Source: Elysia marginata (lineage: Eukaryota; Mollusca; Gastropoda; Plakobranchidae). Taken from it: 22,118 nucleotides of DNA. Location: NCBI GenBank assembly GCA_019649035.1, contig BMAT01001854.1, forward strand, positions 210,393-232,510, read 5' to 3'. Below, piece after piece: positions 12,201 to 19,575 of the stretch (the first letter of the stretch is position 1; each line of letters opens with the position of its first letter). The translations under genes and the position numbers were made by a program. The notes under the pieces were generated by a model. The model saw only the letters and a program-made list of their open reading frames with translations, did not search any database and was not told the origin of the DNA.

Positions 12201-15200
12201 GAAGTTAAAAAGTAATAAACTAATAATTTTGAAATGCTCCTCACCTGTGCTTTTCAAAATTTGTTTTAGAATTTGTGACATATGAGCAGTCTGAACACTG
12301 CACATACCCATGTCCACTATGAGACATCAGGTGCTCATAAAGAATGCCCTGAAAAGGATTTGCAAGAAAAAAACATGAAAAAAAAACCCTGCAACTTACA
12401 TCCCATGACTTGGAAGAACATGTTTTAAGTCATTAAATTAAAGCTAAAAGCGATGTAAATGTATTTTGATGCCTTTAAATTTCAATGGAATCATTTTACT
12501 ATGAGGCCCGTTTTGACATGCCTGTTCACATATAAATACCTACAACTCTTAGATAATATATGGTCTCGTTCTCAAAAAAAAAAAAAAAAAACTACTGTAG
12601 ACAAACAAGTTTTCAATTTTGTCTTTTATTAGTTAGGATCTAAAAATTTATGAAAAAAGAACGTTTTGTCAAAACCGTTATCTCAACTTGAAATGAGATG
12701 GATGAACAAGGGAAATAATCATGCCATTTTAATGGTTCACTGTTACTGTACATTGTAAATAAAATGCTTGCTATCTATTTATAAATTATTTTTTTTAAAT
12801 TATGAGGGAAGAGAAAAGCAGTTATAGAGAGAACAATTAAAGCGAAGAAAATGGAAGAAAAATCAAAGACAGTAACTGGTAGAGAAGATATATGCCTACA
12901 TAAAGAAGAAAACATATGCAACATTTTAAAAAAATAAATTGAAATTATAATAATCATATTCAAGAAAGAATTAAGGGAAATTTCGACAAAGTCCAGTCTC
13001 TTCACCAGAAAATTTTTTTATCTTTTTAAATCATCAAAATGATGAATAAGAAAATAAGAGCATAAAATACGAAAAAAATAACAAATTTTTTCCACTAGTC
13101 AAACCACGATAATTTATCAAAGATATACTTACTTGTCCAGTGGTGGTAAAATCACAGTGTGGACAGCGAAGCAACTTGCTATGACACAGACTATGGTGCC
13201 TTTTTACTTTACTTATAAGTCTAGCATAATAAAGGCAATCGAGACACTGGTATATGAAAGTGCCATCTGCCTGCTGCACTCTCTTGTGTACAATGCCTTT
13301 CCTGAAACCTGTCGATCTTTGAGGCTGAAAATTTCAAAATTATAGATAAATTTTTCATAATTTTTTTTAACTTTATTTATTTTTCTGAAACAAAAGTGGA
13401 CTGTTAAATGCATTTGATTTGAAATATTTTTTAATTTTTTTTTTTTTGTGAAAAATTGATTCTGAATCACAGCAATGGTTGACAGGCAATAAATAATCCA
13501 TAGTGCCCCTGTTGACTTATTCACAACAATACTGTTTGGAAAAAATTAATTTAGTCTATATTGCTTCTGGGTAATGACACACTTGAATAATGAATTGACA
13601 AGAATCATTTTGACACTCAATATTGCAAACGTTCCGTCTCATGTCAATAGTTCTGACACTGTAGACACACTGATGCATCAAAGTCAAAAAAGGTCTATAA
13701 ATCTGAGTTTTATAAGGAGCCAAAATGTACTCCTTGGAATCAATTTTTTTTTCAGTGACTACTTATATGCCATTAAATTAAAAACTTTAATTGTATAGAT
13801 ATAAAAAATAATTCTGTGAAAACATAAAACATAAAGAGTAATACTAACATGATTGATAATGAAAATTATTTCACTGGCTATAAATAATTAATAACTAGAA
13901 AAAAATTCACTGATCATCAAAGATAAAAGAAGATGCACATAAATACCTTTTCAACAGTTTCAGGTGATAGAGTAGGGGGAGATCTTGAATCAGTATTTTC
14001 TCCTGAGACCTTAAAAGGCATTTTCACATTTAAGCGCCTCAATTTCAGGGGCTTGACTCTCAGACGCCCACCAGGCCGAACTGTCTCTTCTGTCTCTTCC
14101 TCTTCTTGATTCTTATCTTCTGCCACAAACTCATCACTCTTGTCAGTTTTTGATCTCCCTTTGCGGTCCTCCATGTTAATGACAAGTTTATGGACCACCA
14201 TATGCCTCTCAATTTTGTTATGATAGCGGGAGGCATATTCACAAAGATGACACTCATGTATTTTATTGGGGTTGCCATGCACATCTCGTAGATGGTAGAG
14301 GTGCTCTCTTGCGCTTTTGCTTGTAAAAGTACAGTCTTCATAATTGCAAGAATAATGCCTGTAAAAGAATGGCATTGTGCGTGAAAATAGCACACACAAA
14401 AAATCCACTTTAAAAAAATTAATACAAGTACTGTTTACTTTAATTGTAAATAATGCTCAGATACAAACTGTGTAAAAGGAGTTGATTTTATCTTATAGCT
14501 TTAGGTGTTCCTGTAATTTTTAAATCGAGCAGTAATTCAGAACGGTTGTTGAACATTCCATCACTTGCTTCATAAATGTTTGACCAAATTGCAGGAATTT
14601 TCATTAATTGACATACATGCTTTGATGTGTGTTTGTGTGTGAGTGTCCATCATTCAAACTAAAGGGATTATATCTGACAGACTTAAGTTTCAAATAAGAA
14701 GAGGTGAGAGGGAACAGAAATAATTTCATTAACTATTTAGAATAATGTTTTCTTGAAAGCTACACAGAATTTTGCTTATTTATGGACAAAATATGTATTT
14801 TTCCTGATACAGCATTAGTTCTTAAAGTAAAAACCCTACAAGCGTGATAGGTCAATCATTCCTGTCATAAAAATAGAAGGTTCTTTAGTTTACAAACTAA
14901 TTTTAGGGAATTTATGATGCAAAAAAATTTTATGTGTTACTTTTACAGAATTTGATTAATCAAAATTTTTTAATTGAAAGTGTATATATGGCCCTCAAGT
15001 TACTATCAATTCGTATGTAAAATGTCTGATTCAACTTTAATAAATTTTTTTTTAATCTGTGTAATCAGTTTACTAAAAAAAATTGAAGGCCTACCTTGCA
15101 TATGGAGCACCAGATTTTGTACCTTCCGAACCTCCTTCAGTGCTTTTGTTGTTGGGACTAGGGGATACCTCCGATTCTTCAGGTTTTAAACATGGAGCAG

Positions 15201-15664
15201 CTTCTGCAGTCACTGTTGATGGGCTATCAGACACACCCCATTGGGATAAAGAGGAACACACACTGTCAGCACCATCACCTGATTTGATACTTGTTCCTGG
15301 AACTATGGGATCCTCTGCTGGCGCTAGCAGATCTTCTGATGGCGTCTCAGCACTTTTTGTTTCTTGGGAGTCCTCTAGGGATTCTTTTTCTCCTTCTTCC
15401 TCATCTTGAGTGTTGCTATTGATTGGCTTGATATGAAGATTTTCAGTGCCTTTCATGCGCACAGGATTTCGTGGAGAAGATCTTTTAGAAGCAATCCCAT
15501 GTAAAGAGTAACAACGATGAAGATGCCGTTTAAAAATGTAAGAATTAGAGCATTTAAACTTGCAAATGTCACATGTAAAAACTGGTTTGGTCATGACGAT
15601 GTTTATCAGTCTTTTTGCATACGCCGTGAGTTTCCTAAACCCCTCAGCATTTTCAAAATAAAAT
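130..15664 (-). CDS. Giant multi-C2H2 zinc-finger protein, 17 exons, both ends incomplete
   Basis: Seen: exons at 15664-15095, 14358-13947, 13324-13133, 12348-12245, 11696-11587, 11109-10979, 9996-9950, 9670-9415, 8726-7896, 7016-4779, 4499-4337, 3722-3373, 3015-2911, 1770-1597, 1435-1254, 834-697 and 271-130. All introns begin GT and end AG. Joined, they keep one open frame of 2,048 codons, and several fingers are completed only across a splice junction, which strongly supports the model. I count about 31 fingers, mostly CX2C-X12-HX3-4H. Family knowledge: arrays of this kind bind DNA, RNA or chromatin partners in the nucleus. Inference: a nuclear transcriptional or chromatin regulator. No KRAB, BTB, SET or ZAD domain is visible. 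The linkers are acidic (residues about 480-506 and 750-800) or Ser/Pro-rich (about 1080-1310). Residues are numbered from the first full codon of the 15664 exon. The start codon and the last exon are not fixed. I do not recognise the ortholog. Confidence 0.9.
697..834 (-). CDS. Exon p: CPY finger and start of a CDY finger
   Basis: The acceptor TTTTATCAG precedes 834 and the donor TACAG|GTGAGA follows 697. After completing a Ser codon it reads IYDSEPKKLYRC. CDRCPYANVRRDYLLLHLKFH is complete. CPYCDY starts the partner finger, cut by the intron in the middle of its loop (phase 2). Residues 1956-2001. Confidence 0.9.
1254..1435 (-). CDS. Exon o: histidines of a split finger and a linker
   Basis: The acceptor CTCAATAG precedes 1435 and the donor AACAG|GTCGTT follows 1254. 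HTKLH completes the CQYC finger with X12 and HX3H spacing. The remaining residues, about 55 of the 60 full codons, are a finger-free linker rich in Leu, Ala, Asp and Pro, ending HDHLGLYEN. Residues 1895-1955; leaves with two bases of a Ser codon. Confidence 0.85.
1597..1770 (-). CDS. Exon n: CPY/CDY finger pair
   Basis: The acceptor CACTCTAG precedes 1770 and the donor CTGCAG|GTGATA follows 1597. Phase 0 at both ends, 58 codons (residues 1837-1894). CEKCPYASAKRQHFERHLELH is complete. CQYCDYSVPSNNLLLQ ends exactly before the first zinc-binding His, which the next exon supplies (HTKLH). Confidence 0.9.
1853..2154. repeat. MITE-like element with 9-bp terminal inverted repeats
   Basis: GGATGCAAG at 1853-1861 is mirrored by CTTGCATCC at 2146-2154, enclosing about 300 bp of AT-rich non-coding DNA. 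Parts of the interior resemble 7215-7434: CACAAAG followed by a GGAAA-rich stretch, then CAGCTGCCT, and at the end GGAAAACTTGCATCCCT against GGAAAAGTTGCATCCCT. The neighbouring SINE is inserted at its right edge. No TA or longer target duplication is clear, so the class is uncertain. Confidence 0.4.
2164..2335 (-). mobile_element. tRNA-derived SINE with 13-bp target-site duplication
   Basis: Read on the minus strand, an A-box-like TGGCAAGGCGGTGG (2298-2285) is followed 24 nt later by a B-box GGTTCGAATC (2260-2251), the internal RNA polymerase III promoter arrangement of tRNAs. A non-tRNA body of about 85 bp follows. The element is flanked by a perfect 13-bp direct repeat, ATCCCTGATTATA, at 2151-2163 and 2336-2348. 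The acceptor-stem pairing of a real tRNA is not evident, so this is a SINE rather than a tRNA gene. It lies in the intron between exons m and n, in the same orientation as the gene. Confidence 0.75.
2911..3015 (-). CDS. Exon m: final His of a finger, then an acidic linker
   Basis: The acceptor TCTCTCAG precedes 3015 and the consensus donor CAGAAA|GTAAGC follows 2911. Phase 0 at both ends, 35 codons (residues 1802-1836). VH completes the finger of exon l; the rest (GDTPENDAEMAEAAESGELS and on) is acidic and has no finger. A different reading frame of the same DNA is also open but is an artefact. Confidence 0.85.
3373..3722 (-). CDS. Exon l: linker and a CPY/CDY finger pair
   Basis: The acceptor GATCACAG precedes 3722 and the donor ATGAAG|GTTGGA follows 3373. 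Residues 1686-1801. An Ala/Glu-rich probable helix (PAELAELAAIKQKM) comes first, then a Ser/Thr/Pro linker. The pair is CKKCPYTNVRARNMQLHEMMH and CPYCDYHVGSKGLLSHHMK, the second completed by VH in the next exon, again between the two histidines in phase 0. Confidence 0.92.
4337..4499 (-). CDS. Exon k: completion of one finger and one CDY-class finger
   Basis: The acceptor TTTCCAAG precedes 4499 (a poly-T tract lies upstream in the intron) and the donor TTCAG|GTGTGT follows 4337. FH completes the finger of exon j (H-KQF-H). CEYCDYWVVHKRLLKQHMRLH is a complete finger. A short Ser-rich tail with VLSSPAKSLYS follows. Residues 1631-1685; leaves in phase 1. Confidence 0.88.
4779..7016 (-). CDS. Exon j: 746-codon central exon with ten fingers
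   Basis: The acceptor TTTTGCAAG precedes 7016 and the donor AAACAG|GTCAGC follows 4779. Phase 0 at both ends (residues 885-1630). VH at its start completes the finger of exon i. Ten fingers follow, starting at CSLC, CAIC, CSIC, CSGC, CTKC, CGVC, CRLC, CHVC, CKYC and CEKC; the last is completed by FH in the next exon. Fingers three and four have Trp (NWKWDLKKH, NWRRNMARH). The last three belong to the CPY/CPYY class. Linkers are Ser/Pro/Asn-rich, with four SPF tripeptides and basic patches such as LSRRRSSNGNR. It is the largest exon and has no internal stop. Confidence 0.96.
7215..7434. repeat. Second, diverged copy of the MITE-like repeat
   Basis: It shares, in the same order, CACAAAG, a GGGAAATTTTCAA-type stretch, CAGCTGCCT and the terminal TTGCATCCCT with the repeat at 1853-2154. 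No left terminal inverted repeat is recognisable, so this copy is truncated or degraded. It sits in the intron between exons i and j. Confidence 0.35.
7896..8726 (-). CDS. Exon i: five C2H2 fingers with an acidic insert
   Basis: The acceptor CATATCAG precedes 8726 and the donor AACAAG|GTTTGA follows 7896. Phase 0 at both ends, 277 codons (residues 608-884). It begins VH, completing the previous finger. Fingers start at CSIC, CPIC, CRMC, CEYPNC (CX4C) and CPTC. The last, with NWKWDIVKHMNK, gets its final His from the next exon. Between the third and fourth fingers lies an acidic Asn/Glu/Asp-rich segment of about 80 residues. The third and fifth fingers have the Trp-containing helix of the N-terminal class. 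Confidence 0.93.
9415..9670 (-). CDS. Exon h: one finger, basic linker, and the first part of a Trp-class finger
   Basis: The acceptor CCACAACAG precedes 9670 and the donor CAA|GTAAGT follows 9415. Residues 523-607. Finger CPKCVMVCYRRANFTRH...H (HX4H), then a basic Ser/Lys/Arg linker with KSFKRRAVGG, then CPHCSYLAKWPSDLRRHMQ, whose final His is the second residue of the next exon. It ends in phase 0 between the two zinc-binding histidines. Confidence 0.9.
9899..9962. repeat. Diverged tandem duplication covering the exon g splice donor
   Basis: The 23-bp segments 9940-9962 and 9899-9921 match at 21 positions and lie 41 bp apart; flanking bases are also similar. On the minus strand the first copy contains the exon g donor ACAA|GTAAGG and the second a matching ACAA|GTAAAG. 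Using the second donor would read through the TAA that lies directly after the first and truncate the protein. Confidence 0.6.
9950..9996 (-). CDS. Exon g: 47-bp micro-exon, linker
   Basis: The acceptor TTCTTTCAG precedes 9996 and the donor ACAA|GTAAGG follows 9950. It encodes NKGVVSSGAPSKIEY and two bases of a Lys codon (residues 507-522). It is supported by exact phase agreement with exon f (phase 0) and exon h, where the Lys codon is completed directly before a CPKC finger. The donor sequence is duplicated 41 bp downstream in the intron (see the repeat at 9899-9962). Confidence 0.8.
10979..11109 (-). CDS. Exon f: acidic Thr/Glu/Asp-rich linker
   Basis: The acceptor GATACAG precedes 11109 and the donor AGTCAG|GTACAG follows 10979. 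Residues 464-506 have no finger. The sequence is rich in Thr, Glu, Asp, Ser and Gln (for example EEYPEEDPDESTQSQ). It separates the N-terminal finger block from the next one and could be an acidic interaction or activation segment (inference). The phase fits both neighbours (1 in, 0 out). Confidence 0.8.
11587..11696 (-). CDS. Exon e: end of a split finger and one complete C2H2 finger
   Basis: The acceptor TTTTTACAG precedes 11696 and the donor AGTG|GTATGA follows 11587. The first base completes Arg, and TFH supplies the final His of the finger from the previous exon (H-RTF-H). A complete finger, CTVCNFGADSENKIKRH...H with HX4H spacing, follows. Without splicing the frame would stop within a few codons past the donor, so the intron is needed. 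Residues 427-463; the exon leaves in phase 1. Confidence 0.85.
12245..12348 (-). CDS. Exon d: second half of one finger, first part of the next
   Basis: The acceptor CCTTTTCAG precedes 12348 and the donor AG|GTGAGG follows 12245. It enters in phase 0 and leaves with two bases of an Arg codon (residues 392-426). GILYEHLMSH completes the finger begun in the previous exon with the expected X12 spacing. CSDCSYVTNSKTNFEKH begins a new finger whose last His lies in the following exon. It is too short to be seen as a stand-alone ORF; the finger continuity on both sides supports it. Confidence 0.88.
13133..13324 (-). CDS. Exon c: one finger and the first half of another
   Basis: The acceptor ATTTTCAG precedes 13324 and the consensus donor CAA|GTAAGT follows 13133. 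It is phase 0 at both ends (64 codons, residues 328-391). It contains CLDCLYYARLISKVKRH...CH with an HX4H spacing. It then starts CPHCDFTTTGQ, whose two histidines are supplied by the next exon, so this splice junction falls inside a finger. Confidence 0.9.
13947..14358 (-). CDS. Exon b: two C2H2 fingers and a charged linker
   Basis: The acceptor TTTTACAG precedes 14358 and the donor GAAAAG|GTATTT follows 13947; the exon ends in phase 0. Residues 191-327 contain CX4C-X12-HX4H (CNYEDC...HLRDVH) and CX2C-X12-HX3H (CHLCEY...HMVVH). A charged stretch of Asp/Glu/Lys follows, then a basic segment, GGRLRVKPLKLRRLNVK, that could act as a nuclear localisation or DNA-contact region (inference). Confidence 0.9.
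15095..15664 (-). CDS. Exon a: atypical C2HC finger plus acidic Ser/Pro/Glu linker
   Basis: The acceptor CCCCTCAG precedes 15664 and the donor AG|GTAGGC follows 15095. The exon enters with one base of a split codon and leaves with two (residues 1-190). It carries one finger, CDICKFKCSNSYIFKRHLHRC, in which the last ligand is Cys (or a more distant His), so it is C2HC or degenerate. Then follows about 130 residues of low-complexity acidic sequence with EEEGEKES-like stretches and many Ser, Pro and Thr residues, presumably disordered. The first ATG in frame is at 15594 (MTKPVF), 24 codons in. Residues before it may be coding or untranslated. The split Arg codon joins to the finger beginning HYSC in the next exon. 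Confidence 0.85.
15606..15650 (-). other. Possible upstream ORF of 14 codons before the candidate start codon
   Basis: An ATG at 15650-15648, out of frame with the zinc-finger protein, opens a 14-codon ORF that stops at 15608-15606, 11 nt before the in-frame ATG at 15594. If this part of the exon is 5' untranslated, the short ORF would meet the scanning ribosome first and could lower translation. If translation starts in an upstream exon, it has no meaning. Confidence 0.25.
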
Positions 15665-17309
15665 CTGAGGGGACAAAATTTACAAAACACATGTAAATAA
15701 TCTATGTTGCACAGAAAAAATAAGAGAGCATTCATGACAAATCCTTCATATATATATATGCGATGACACTAAAAATTTCTAATATTTACAAGGCTAAAAA
15801 CAGATCTATATTTTTGTCCGATTGTAATTCTTGTATGAAAAAATTTCAAATGTCATTGAAGGGTTGAATGACAATTGACATCACTATCAGCAAAGAATTC
15901 TGATTCTCATCTATCAATGGGATATGAGCAAAATATTCACTTCAGTTGCTGTAAAAAATTCTCATCTATCAATGGGATATGAGCAAAATATTCACTTCAG
16001 TTGCTGTAAAAATTTTTAATTGATGAAATTTTTACAAAACCACTAAGAAGATAGATATTAAAGTGGTGGCATAATATAGCTTTCAGTTTCAAATTGGCCC
16101 CTCCATCAAGTGTTTCTGACAAGTCCAAAGTTTATTAGGACTAATACTAGGATACAATTCTGACTAATTTGGAAGATTCAATATATAGCTACTTATGATA
16201 AAGCAGTATAATGACTATGAATAACATCTTAAAAACACCCTTAAGATAGCATTTCCTGTGGATTGGCCTGTTATTGTACTAGTAAAATTTTTTTTTTAAA
16301 TTATCCAGTACTAGAGATTTTCCTTTCTCGATCTCCTTTAAAATTTAAAACATGTAATGAGTTGTATAATTTGTCTGCAAATAAAAACATGAAGTCTTGA
16401 ACATTCAGTCTATCCCTCTGAGAACTTACAGATGTTTTTTTTTTCTTTGGATCTTAGGAATCAATTTTGCATTCTCATGATTAAAAAAATCTTATATTAG
16501 ACATTAGCCGGGCAAATAAAATTTAGGATAAAGAAGATGAATTGAAAAAAAGAGCTTGAATTGAAAAGGGTTTATGCAGCCGAGAGTTATAAAAAAAAAT
16601 CAAAAACAGCAGTCTGCAAATCATAAAATAAAATAACATGTATATATTCAATTATTCATTTATTGCCTGAAGTGAAATCTTAAACTTTCTCTATTGCCTG
16701 AGATAGAAAAATGAAACGTCAAAGTAATAAAAAAAAAAAAAAAAAAAAACCTTGTGGTTTATTGTACTAACATTGTCGAAAAAGCGCTAAACAGTGTGTC
16801 AATTTATACAAATTAGCAAACACTAACGGTAAAACTTGTTTTCCCAGTCTCATTTTTTCATTATAATCTCATTTCTTTGTTTCATCTAAAAAAATAAGAG
16901 CTGGTTCCTTGTACATATATTTTTCACACCACTCGCTCTAAACTGTTACGCCTACACCACCTTGAGCCACTGTCATAAAAAACTATGGTGCAAGTGACTT
17001 AGCGAGCCTCATTAAATGGTTTTAGAGATGACTATGTCTACCACAAGGATTCTGGCTATTGGTATGGAAAATTGGGTATCAATAGGGCTCTAAGAGTGAT
17101 TTTTTTTTAGTTTAAGCTGCATAATATTTTTTACTATTGTCACGCCACTGTAAACTGGACAAAGGCAGACAGAATTGTTTTTTTTCCTCAAGACTCATTT
17201 GACCCTATACTAGGCTAGATAGTGATTTAGGTCAGAACCAAAAAAATACCATGATTAGCTTTTGGCCTTAGTGCACATTGAGGGCTCTATGCAATCCTGA
17301 TGACCCTGC
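15665..17309. other. Non-coding stretch upstream of exon a (presumed first intron)
   Basis: It is AT-rich with homopolymer runs, including an A run of about 20 at about 16731-16749. Apart from the 55-bp duplication I see no finger motif, open frame with good splice sites, or RNA gene. One weak minus-strand donor (CATCT|GTAAGT, near 16428) has no convincing exon behind it. Confidence 0.5.
15903..16012. repeat. Perfect 55-bp tandem duplication, two copies
   Basis: 15903-15957 and 15958-16012 are identical over all 55 bp (beginning ATTCTCATCTATCAATGGG and ending GCTGTAAAAA). No coding potential. It lies in the presumed first intron or upstream of the gene. Perfect identity implies a recent duplication, a length polymorphism, or an assembly artefact. 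Confidence 0.9.
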
Positions 17310-17590
17310 CTCTAGAGGTAGAAATCAACTAATCAACTGAAACCTAGATATAGATACATGAAGACTGGATCTAGATCTAGCTATAGAATCTCTAGAGGCT
17401 AGTTCTCTCTAGAAATATAGATCTAGAGGACCAAAACGTGGTATTAAATAACTAGATCTATTTTTTAATCTGAAGATTAATATCTAGATTAGATCTAGAT
17501 CTAAATACCTGTATCTGCTAGGTCTATTCTAGAGAGTTAAATCTTGAGTAGGCAAGCAATAGAACCTAGCCTAGCCGAGACCTAGATCTG
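17310..17590. repeat. AGATCT/CTAGA-rich simple-repeat region
   Basis: There are dense, irregular repeats of CTAGAT, AGATCT and CTCTAGAG units, many of them palindromic (for example GGATCTAGATCTAGC and TTAGATCTAGATCTAA). Similar low-complexity repeats are common in heterobranch gastropod genomes (background knowledge), which is part of the basis for the organism guess. Confidence 0.75.
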
Positions 17591-17599
17591 GCTACATTT

Positions 17600-18520
17600 C
17601 ATTGCCTTGAGAAGTTTGGTGGTCGGCCATGATTCGACGAGTACCATGACCAATTTCCACTCCAAAGCTGTTTACAAAACGCATTGAGCATTAAATGTCC
17701 ATTACCTGATCACAATTTACGATGACTGAGAGCTCAGAGTAGACGAGATTTGATATACAATGAATGTTTACAGCTACAAAGACCAACCAACATGGCGCGC
17801 CTTGCCACTGGGGTTGAGAGAGCAAGATCGCTCGATGGTACGCTGCACGCCGTACACGGCGCACGTCCTAATTTTAACGATACCCATCTACAGACATGCT
17901 TGAGAAATTTGAAGTAAAATAAAGTTGTACTGCAAGTTCTTTATTTTATCCCGATTCTTTCCAATAGAATAAAAAAACCTTGAAAAGGTGCCGAGATTTG
18001 GAACTCACGGAAGACCGACCTCGCTGCAAGCCTCTTTACCGCTTGCTCCGGTTGACCATCAAAATGACATCCACAAAGACGACGTGGGTAGGCCTAGATT
18101 GACTCGCTCAATGGTTTCGATCGTGGAGACTGCCAGCTTCTCAGATTGACTAACAAATAATTGATTTTAAAGTTTTCTTTGTTTTCAAAATTTGTCTTAA
18201 GCGGAATTCCTCTTGGCACGTTGTCAGAAGAGACGGTCTACTAGTCTCATCGGGCCTAGCCTTAGCTGAGAACATTGGTGGGGCTGTCGAAAGTAGGTCA
18301 ACCATTCCTTTGCCTACTTAATATTCATTAGCGATTCCACTACGCTAAACTAAGTGTAGGACCGTGCTCGAGATCAACTCGAACAAAATAAAAATGTTTA
18401 TACTCCCAGCGACAGTCTTACTTGTTTGAGTGAAATAAATTGACCACGCAAGGTTTTATTATTCAAACACGATTGGCTTTGATCGAAAAGATGTAAAGTA
18501 GCATGTAAGCCCTTCATATT
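17600..18520 (-). promoter_or_regulatory. Candidate CpG-rich promoter region of the zinc-finger gene
   Basis: This segment contains many CpG dinucleotides (GGCGCGCC, ACGCCGTACACGGCGCACG, GACGACG, CGATCG), in contrast to the CpG-poor gene body. AACATGGCGCG at about 17789-17799 resembles a YY1-type ATGGCG motif often found near TATA-less transcription starts. No TATA box is clear. It lies about 2 kb upstream of exon a, so a first, possibly non-coding, exon probably starts here. A divergent plus-strand promoter is also possible. Confidence 0.4.
17705..17880 (-). other. Possible non-coding first exon of the zinc-finger gene
   Basis: On the minus strand a good donor, GATCAG|GTAATG, ends this segment at 17705. 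If spliced to exon a, the joined frame has an in-frame TAA just upstream and no ATG before 15594, consistent with a 5' untranslated exon and translation from MTKPVF. The upper boundary is a guess within the CpG-rich region. Confidence 0.25.
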
Positions 18521-19395
18521 TTCTTGAAAAAGATCATGGCCATATAGATATAGGCCTAGGCCCTACCAGCCGAAAGCTGGTAACAGTTGACAGATCGCAA
18601 CCTTTTAAATAAAAATTGTTAAAATTTTCACCATTTAGGGTCTGTTTGTTTTATCTAGGCCTCTATGATGTGATTTTTTTTTGAGTGGGGAGTTGTAATA
18701 CGGCCAAAGCTTATCTGGAAATGTGACCAGATCTTTGATAAGTTCGATAACCTACTATGTAGTGAACAGAAAATAGTAAATAATGCATGTGTTTATGTTC
18801 TTTTGAAATGCAAATGCTTTGATAGAAGGTTGAAGAATAATAATGGTGGTGTTGATTGGATTTAGTCGTTGAGACAGTGTAAAATTTAGTAATCAAGTCA
18901 TAAAACATGTATTATTTGTCGCTCGACCACTTCGAATTTCCAATTTTGGAAATTTTATTTTGAAAAAAAAAGCTTTTGTCTCCTCTCAATATTTTGAACT
19001 GGCAGAAATTCGATTCTTTATCCTACAAATAAGCAAATTTTAACGCATGGCAATCAGAAAAATACCTTTTTTTTCAGAACATCAACGTCTTGAAACGTGA
19101 ATAAAATTTTTTTTTCATAATATCAACTTCTTGCAGTGTAAAAATGTCGACATCCTGCCTTTTGGGGTGGTAGCAAGGCATTTGACCCATTTGTTGATCT
19201 TGCTATCGTCAGTGCCTAAGCTCTAAGTAAACGGCTTGCCCAAAAAATTGGCTGGATATAGCCTAGGTCTAACAAAGTCAGCGATATTGCTGTAAATACT
19301 AAACCGCCTATGCCGCAAGAAATCCTTGATTTACAACAAAAAATATACAACTAATTTTCTTAAAAATTACTACCACTCCGGCATCACTACCACCG
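18521..19395. other. Non-coding region, no gene recognised
   Basis: AT-rich DNA with short AGGCCTAGGCC palindromes near 18550-18562 and several T runs. I see no open frame of note, splice-bounded exon or RNA gene. Confidence 0.5.
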
Positions 19396-19397
19396 GC

Positions 19398-19413
19398 CTA
19401 CTACTACTACTTT

Positions 19414-19449
<36 letters not shown>

Positions 19450-19575
19450 ATGTAGGCCTACCGCTGCTGCCACTGCTGCTGCTACTACTACTGCTACTGC
19501 TGCTGCTGCTGCTGCTGCTGCTCCTCCTCCTCCATTGATGATGATGATGATGATGATGATAATAATAATAATAAT
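19398..19575. repeat. Compound triplet microsatellite
   Basis: On the plus strand five triplet runs follow each other: CTA/TAC (19398-19450), GCT/CTG mixed with CTA (about 19463-19521), CTC (about 19521-19532), GAT/ATG (about 19536-19560) and AAT (about 19560-19575). Long open frames of poly-Leu, poly-Ser or poly-Gln across it are by-products of the triplets, not genes. Confidence 0.95.

Larger units (their letters stand above)
272..15094 (-). other. Introns of the zinc-finger gene
   Basis: The sixteen introns range from about 160 to 1,140 bp and are AT-rich with long A/T runs. The intron at 2910-1771 holds a SINE and a MITE-like repeat. The intron at 7895-7017 holds a second copy of the MITE-like repeat. 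The intron at 9949-9671 holds a duplicated splice-donor segment. In 15094-14359, 13946-13325, 13132-12349, 12244-11697, 11586-11110, 10978-9997, 9414-8727, 4336-3723, 3372-3016, 1253-835 and 696-272 I see no gene, RNA or clear repeat beyond homopolymer runs. Confidence 0.7.

Noticed and set aside
14060-14395. 111-codon minus-strand frame overlapping exon b
   Set aside because: It is the shadow of exon b in another frame; exon b carries two fingers and phase-compatible splice sites.
17792-17917. Plus-strand 41-codon ORF beginning ATGGCGCGCC in good start context
   Set aside because: It is short, lies in the candidate promoter of the opposite-strand gene, resembles no known protein, and its ATG coincides with a YY1-like motif. 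Kept only as part of the divergent-promoter observation.
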